Shown: piece by piece, positions 60,217 to 64,000 of the stretch
Numbering within the stretch: position 1 is the first letter of the stretch
How the letters are laid out: each line of letters opens with the position of its first letter
Assembly (NCBI RefSeq): GCF_003337555.1
Contig: NZ_QPJK01000006.1
Span: 124,001 to 188,000 of the forward strand
DNA length: 64,000 nucleotides
DNA from: Pseudorhodoferax soli
Lineage (GTDB): Bacteria; Pseudomonadota; Gammaproteobacteria; Burkholderiales; Burkholderiaceae_C
Direction: 5' to 3'
The notes under the pieces: generated by a model
The model's input: the letters and a program-made list of their open reading frames with translations, nothing else
Database searches by the model: none
Told to the model about the DNA's origin: nothing
Made by a program: the position numbers and the translations under genes

Positions 60217-62010
60217 TCAGAAGGGCACCACGCAACGGGCGGTCGCGTCGGTCGGCCGGGCCGTGGGCACCATCGTCACGAAGCTGGCCGGCGTGCCGTA
60301 GACCATGCGCCGCTGCGCATAGGCTGCGGCAGCGCCGGTGCCGGTGCCGATCACGAAGTGCTTGAGGATGCCGTCGGACGGATCGATGTTGGAGAACGGG
60401 GCGGCTTTCGCCACGCAGGCCGCGGTGCTGACCGCGGCGGGGCGGTCGAACGCGACGACTGTTCCCGGTCCCTTGACGTACAGGTACTGCACGGTCTGTC
60501 CGGCGCCCGTGCCCGTGGTGAGGCTGAAGTAGCGCCCCGACCAGATGCGCGAACGCGTGGCCTCGCTGAAGCCCGTCACCGCCTGCGCGCCCAGCGTGCT
60601 GCCCAGCTTGACCAGCCGCAAGCCCGACAGCGAGATGCTGCCGTCGGACTGGACGTGGGCCACGCCCGGGTTGCTCGGCACCGACAGGTTGCCGTTGAAG
60701 TCGATGGTCGTCGCGCCGAACTCCACCACGTCGGCATTGCCGGCGCTGACGGCGTAGCTGCCGACCTGCATGCCCACGTTGCGGGCCGTCTCCAGCGCGG
60801 TGGCGCTGCCGGTCTGGCGGTCGTTCTGGTAGTAGAAGCTGCTGTGGGCGTAGGTGCCGTCCTCGAACATCACCATGTACTCGGGCCGGCTCAGGCCCAT
60901 GGGGCGCACCCAGCCGCCGACCAGCGGGTTGCTGGCGCTGGCCACGCGGGTCAGGGCGGTGCCGTCCAGCGTCATGGCATTGCCCGAGACCGTGGCGCTG
61001 TGCGCGCCGGCGGCCGGGCCGCGCGCGTTGGCCGCTTCGATCAGTTCCAGCGTCAGCGTGGAGCCGCTCAGGCTGTAGCGGCCGTAGCGGTAGCCCAGGC
61101 CGTTGTCGAAGGCATAGTCGGCCCCGACCGGGGTGGCCACGACCTGGTGCACGAAGGTGCCGTCGCCGCCGAACAGGAACACCTCGCGCGTCGTGCCGTC
61201 GGTGCGGACCCAGGCCCCCTCGATGGGCTGGGCCGCCGTGGCCGCCTTGGCCTTGGCCGCACCGGCCAGCGTGGCGGCACTGGGCACCAGGCTGTCGCGC
61301 GTGGCCAGGAACAGCGACTCGCGCTGCTCGGGCGTCAGCGTGGTCGGGATCTGGTAGAGCAGCTGCTGCAGCGAGCCCGGCGCCACGGCGCTGTAGGCCT
61401 CGAAGGCGGCGCGGCTGCCGCTGCCCACTTCCGCAAAGCCGCGGGTGAGCAGCTGGCCCAGCGCCAGCATCTTCTGCTGCGCAGCGGTGGCCGTGGTGCC
61501 CTCGGCGGCCTGGTAGTTGTCGTAGAGCTGGATGCCGCCGACCTGGCCGGCCGTGCCGACCAGGAAGGACAGCAGCGTCTCCTCGGCCTGCGCCAGGTTG
61601 TCCGAGCGGCCCGAGTCGATCTCGGACTGCAGCAGCGTGGTGTAGGGCGTGATGACGGCGTGGCGGCCCAGCGGCGCGGTCAGCACGTAGGGTGCGACGA
61701 CCGGGCCTTCGGAGGTGGTGCTGGTGGTGGTGGCCTGCACCAGCACGACGGCGTCGGCGGCCTGCGTGGTGTTGATCGTGAAGCTGCCGTTGCTGGTCAT
61801 GGCCGACGGTTCGCTGGCGTCGCAGACGCGGTTGTCGTTCAGGTCCAGGCAGGCGGTGGCGTTGTTCAGGCCGCGGTCGAGCACGGTGCCGGTGACCTGG
61901 CGCTCGGCCGGGGCGGGCTCGTCATCGCCGCCGCCGCCGCCACAGGCGACCAGGAAGGTGGACGCGGCCAGGGCCAATGCCGAGAGCGCGTAGGTGTTGC
62001 GGGAATGCAT
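60217..62010 (-). CDS. Large exported lipoprotein of unknown function
   Basis: A 597-residue protein with a lipoprotein signal ('STFLVACGGGGG', acylated Cys23) and a Gly/Asp linker suited to surface display. Residues ~36-75 carry a small motif 'ACLDLNDNRVCDASEPSA' resembling calcium-binding 'DxNDN' loops found at the start of many surface lipoproteins. The rest is beta-rich with repeats of the type 'EGAWVRTDGTTREVFLFGGD' and 'VGGWVRPMGLSRPEYMVMFE', perhaps lipocalin-like or propeller-like units. I do not recognise a named family. It lies between the M14 peptidase and S8 fusion genes on the same strand, which suggests a role at the cell surface with them. Confidence 0.8.
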   Translation of the reverse strand: MHSRNTYALSALALAASTFLVACGGGGGDDEPAPAERQVTGTVLDRGLNNATACLDLNDNRVCDASEPSAMTSNGSFTINTTQAADAVVLVQATTTSTTSEGPVVAPYVLTAPLGRHAVITPYTTLLQSEIDSGRSDNLAQAEETLLSFLVGTAGQVGGIQLYDNYQAAEGTTATAAQQKMLALGQLLTRGFAEVGSGSRAAFEAYSAVAPGSLQQLLYQIPTTLTPEQRESLFLATRDSLVPSAATLAGAAKAKAATAAQPIEGAWVRTDGTTREVFLFGGDGTFVHQVVATPVGADYAFDNGLGYRYGRYSLSGSTLTLELIEAANARGPAAGAHSATVSGNAMTLDGTALTRVASASNPLVGGWVRPMGLSRPEYMVMFEDGTYAHSSFYYQNDRQTGSATALETARNVGMQVGSYAVSAGNADVVEFGATTIDFNGNLSVPSNPGVAHVQSDGSISLSGLRLVKLGSTLGAQAVTGFSEATRSRIWSGRYFSLTTGTGAGQTVQYLYVKGPGTVVAFDRPAAVSTAACVAKAAPFSNIDPSDGILKHFVIGTGTGAAAAYAQRRMVYGTPASFVTMVPTARPTDATARCVVPF

Positions 62011-62078
62011 GTGGTTTCCTCGAATTCGTTCTGGTGGGCTGCCGGGCCCGCGGCGCGGGCCCGGCGCATGGACTGGGC

Positions 62079-64000
62079 TCAGAAGCTGCTGGCCGCGGCC
62101 TGCTTGCGGCGACGCTGCAGGGCCACTGCAGCCAGGCCGGCCAGTGCGGCGGCGAGGCCGCCGACGGCACCGCCACCGCCGCCGCTCTTGGCCTCGGCGA
62201 CTTCCAGGAACGCGGCCGACACGGCGCCCGGCTTGCCATCGCTGTTGGTGCCCTGCACATAGACCATGTGGCGGCCCGGTGCCAGGCCGGTCGTGTCGAT
62301 CTGGCCGAAGGCGCGCTTGGTCGCGTCCGGGAAGTCGGACTTGGCCTGGTCGGAGGTGCCCAGTTCGAGCGGCTTGCCTTCGGCGCCGGCCTCCCAGGGC
62401 ATCTGGTCGATGTAGACCTTGGCGTCGCGGATGTTGTAGACCACCGGGTAGGGCGGCGGCAGGATGCTGGCCTGGCCCGCGTTGCTGTAGCGGTAGCGGT
62501 TGTCGTCGACCAGCGCGGAGACGTTCACCTTCGTGCCGGCGGGCACGGCGGCGGTTTGCTCCACCTTCACGTCGACCGTGTCAGGGCCGAACGGCAGCTG
62601 GTAGACGCGGTGCAGTGCACGGCTCATGTAGTGGAAGCCGTTGAAGTTCTCCGGGTAGGTCTCGCGGTCGAACACGCCGCAGTCCTCGTAGAAGGAGCGG
62701 CCCATTTCCACCGTGTACGAGGGCGCGCCCAGGAAGCCGTAGAACGCGTCCTTGGTCGTGCCTTCGGTGTTGTAGCTGAGCAGCTGCTGCGACGAGTAGT
62801 TGTTGTGGTAGGCCAGGCGCTGGGCGATGACGGCCATGCCCTTGTTGTTGGGCGTGTGCGTGTTGAAGCCGTTCTCGGCGCGTTCGACGCCCCAGGGCCA
62901 CAGGATGGCGCGCGCGTTGCTGTGCAGGTCCACGAACATGCCGCCCGTGTAGTCCTCGGAGGCGCCGGTCTGCCAGTCGAGCTCGCCGGTGCCGTTGTTG
63001 GCACGGTTCTCGATGTTGCAGTACGGGCCGGGGGTGCCCACGAGAGGCTTGCCCGCGCTGTCAACCGCCCACTTGTTGCGGCCGTCCGGCAAGGCGCCGC
63101 CTTCCCAGCGGCACTGCGCCTGGTTCCAGGTGCCGCGCACGTAGTTCAACACGGCCTGCGTCTCGGGCTCGGAGGCCGGTCCGGTGCCGCGGAAGGTCTC
63201 GCCGCAGATGTTGCCGTCCGAGCCGCCGGCGCCGCCGGTGGCCCAGCCGAACGGGTAGTTGCGGTTCAGGTCGACACCCGAGCCGAGCTGGCCGTTCGTG
63301 CCCGTGGTGCACAGCGCCGTCAGGTAGTTGGTGTTCTTGCGCTGGCGGGCCGAGCGGTCCTGCTCGGCGAGCTTGCGGCCGTCCGGGTTGTGGATGATGA
63401 AGTGGTACTGGTTGTTGTCCAGCATCATCGTGGCGTTGGGGTCCTTGCCGTAGTTGTCCAGCAGCCACTCGATGAACTTGGTGCCGACCTCCTGCGGGGC
63501 GTATTCGCGGGCGTGGATGCCGCCGGTCCAAACCATGCGCGGCACTTCCTTGCCTTCCTGCTTGGCGAAGTTGCCGACCACGATGGCGCGCACGTCGTGC
63601 GGCTGGGCCGGGAACAGCGACAGGTTGAAGCGCTGCAGCAGGGCTTGCGGGATGAACTTGGCCAGCAGGCTGGTGTAGCTCGACCAGGAGTTGTCGTACT
63701 GGTTGCCGACGACGGTGGGCTCCTTGATCTGCGTCTTCATCCAGGCCGGGCCCAGCGTCTTGAGCTGCACCAGGTCGGGGTACTTGGTCTTGAGCTCGTC
63801 GAAGGTGGCGTAGGTCTGCTCCACGGTGCGGTAGCAGGAGTGCGTGCCGTCGGCGACCGAGCTGGGCTGCTCGCGCGAGGAGCGCTGCAGCGCGCCCGAG
63901 GCCTGGTCGCGCGAACGCGATGCGATGAAGTCCTTGATGCGCGCGGTTTCCTCCACGTCGATCTGCACGCCGATGCCCAGGGCCTCGACAGCGTGGAGTT
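62079..64000 (-). CDS. M14 zinc carboxypeptidase with GlyGly-CTERM tail (N-terminus outside window)
   Basis: The frame is open to the window edge, so at least 640 residues are encoded and the start lies beyond base 64000. The M14 metal and catalytic motifs are present: HxxE in 'GGIHAREYAPQE', the third ligand His in 'FVDLHSNARAILWPWG', and the catalytic Glu in 'SYTVEMGRSFYED'. A beta-sandwich domain follows ('TVDVKVEQTAAVPAGTKVNV'). The C-terminus has five Gly (near 62170-62185), a hydrophobic helix and RRRK, the GlyGly-CTERM pattern. It should be exported, cleaved by the rhombosortase encoded at 56048 and moved to the cell surface, probably by type II secretion. Confidence 0.9.
   Translation of the reverse strand, partial: LHAVEALGIGVQIDVEETARIKDFIASRSRDQASGALQRSSREQPSSVADGTHSCYRTVEQTYATFDELKTKYPDLVQLKTLGPAWMKTQIKEPTVVGNQYDNSWSSYTSLLAKFIPQALLQRFNLSLFPAQPHDVRAIVVGNFAKQEGKEVPRMVWTGGIHAREYAPQEVGTKFIEWLLDNYGKDPNATMMLDNNQYHFIIHNPDGRKLAEQDRSARQRKNTNYLTALCTTGTNGQLGSGVDLNRNYPFGWATGGAGGSDGNICGETFRGTGPASEPETQAVLNYVRGTWNQAQCRWEGGALPDGRNKWAVDSAGKPLVGTPGPYCNIENRANNGTGELDWQTGASEDYTGGMFVDLHSNARAILWPWGVERAENGFNTHTPNNKGMAVIAQRLAYHNNYSSQQLLSYNTEGTTKDAFYGFLGAPSYTVEMGRSFYEDCGVFDRETYPENFNGFHYMSRALHRVYQLPFGPDTVDVKVEQTAAVPAGTKVNVSALVDDNRYRYSNAGQASILPPPYPVVYNIRDAKVYIDQMPWEAGAEGKPLELGTSDQAKSDFPDATKRAFGQIDTTGLAPGRHMVYVQGTNSDGKPGAVSAAFLEVAEAKSGGGGGAVGGLAAALAGLAAVALQRRRKQAAASSF

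Overview
The window is GC-rich (about 70 %) and densely packed. It looks like a chromosomal segment of a betaproteobacterium of the order Burkholderiales, most likely family Comamonadaceae. The grounds are two Bug-type solute receptors, the style of the LysR, AraC and FAH-family catabolic genes, a CSD-DUF1294 protein, and GC-rich intergenic inverted repeats. I saw no tRNA, rRNA, CRISPR array, transposase or phage gene. This is inference from family content, not a database match.

Layout. 1-4.8 kb: end of a LysR gene, an AEC transporter, a cold-shock/DUF1294 gene overlapping a short membrane-protein gene, an NTF2-like protein, a serine hydrolase and TerC. 4.8-10.8 kb: a minus-strand catabolic run (2-hydroxyacid dehydrogenase, Bug receptor, FAH-family protein, SDR, Bug receptor), divergent from a citrate-synthase-like protein that carries a DNA-binding-type N-terminus. 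10.9-18 kb: a minus-strand block with an SbcD/SbcC-like nuclease pair, split by a 470-bp inverted-repeat element, followed by a J-domain protein and three unrecognised proteins. 18.3-26 kb: a hybrid sensor kinase, a PQQ-type sugar dehydrogenase with its diheme cytochrome, and a large winged-helix/ATPase/TPR regulator. 26-32.5 kb: a complete RND efflux system with a TetR repressor and two matching operator palindromes.

32.5-38.8 kb: a three-gene operon ending in a 1,227-residue GMC-oxidoreductase/hydrolase fusion. 38.9-46.9 kb: an isochorismatase/DJ-1/GlxA-like set, then a hydroxyproline-catabolism operon (epimerase, three-part D-hydroxyproline dehydrogenase, LivK-type binding protein) and an AraC gene divergent from an MFS exporter. 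48.3-52.6 kb: a methyltransferase, a tautomerase-SDR pair with a LysR gene and a perfect palindrome, plus two decayed pseudogenes (DUF3616 and U32 peptidase). 52.7-56 kb: a DctB/DctD-type two-component system.

56-64 kb: the most unusual part. A minus-strand run encodes an M14 carboxypeptidase with a GlyGly-CTERM tail, a lipoprotein, an S8 protease whose GlyGly-CTERM tail reads without a stop into a second signal peptide and a complete solute-binding protein, a paralogous binding protein, and a rhombosortase, the protease that recognises GlyGly-CTERM tails. Substrates and sorting enzyme sit together, and one substrate appears to be made as a polyprotein.
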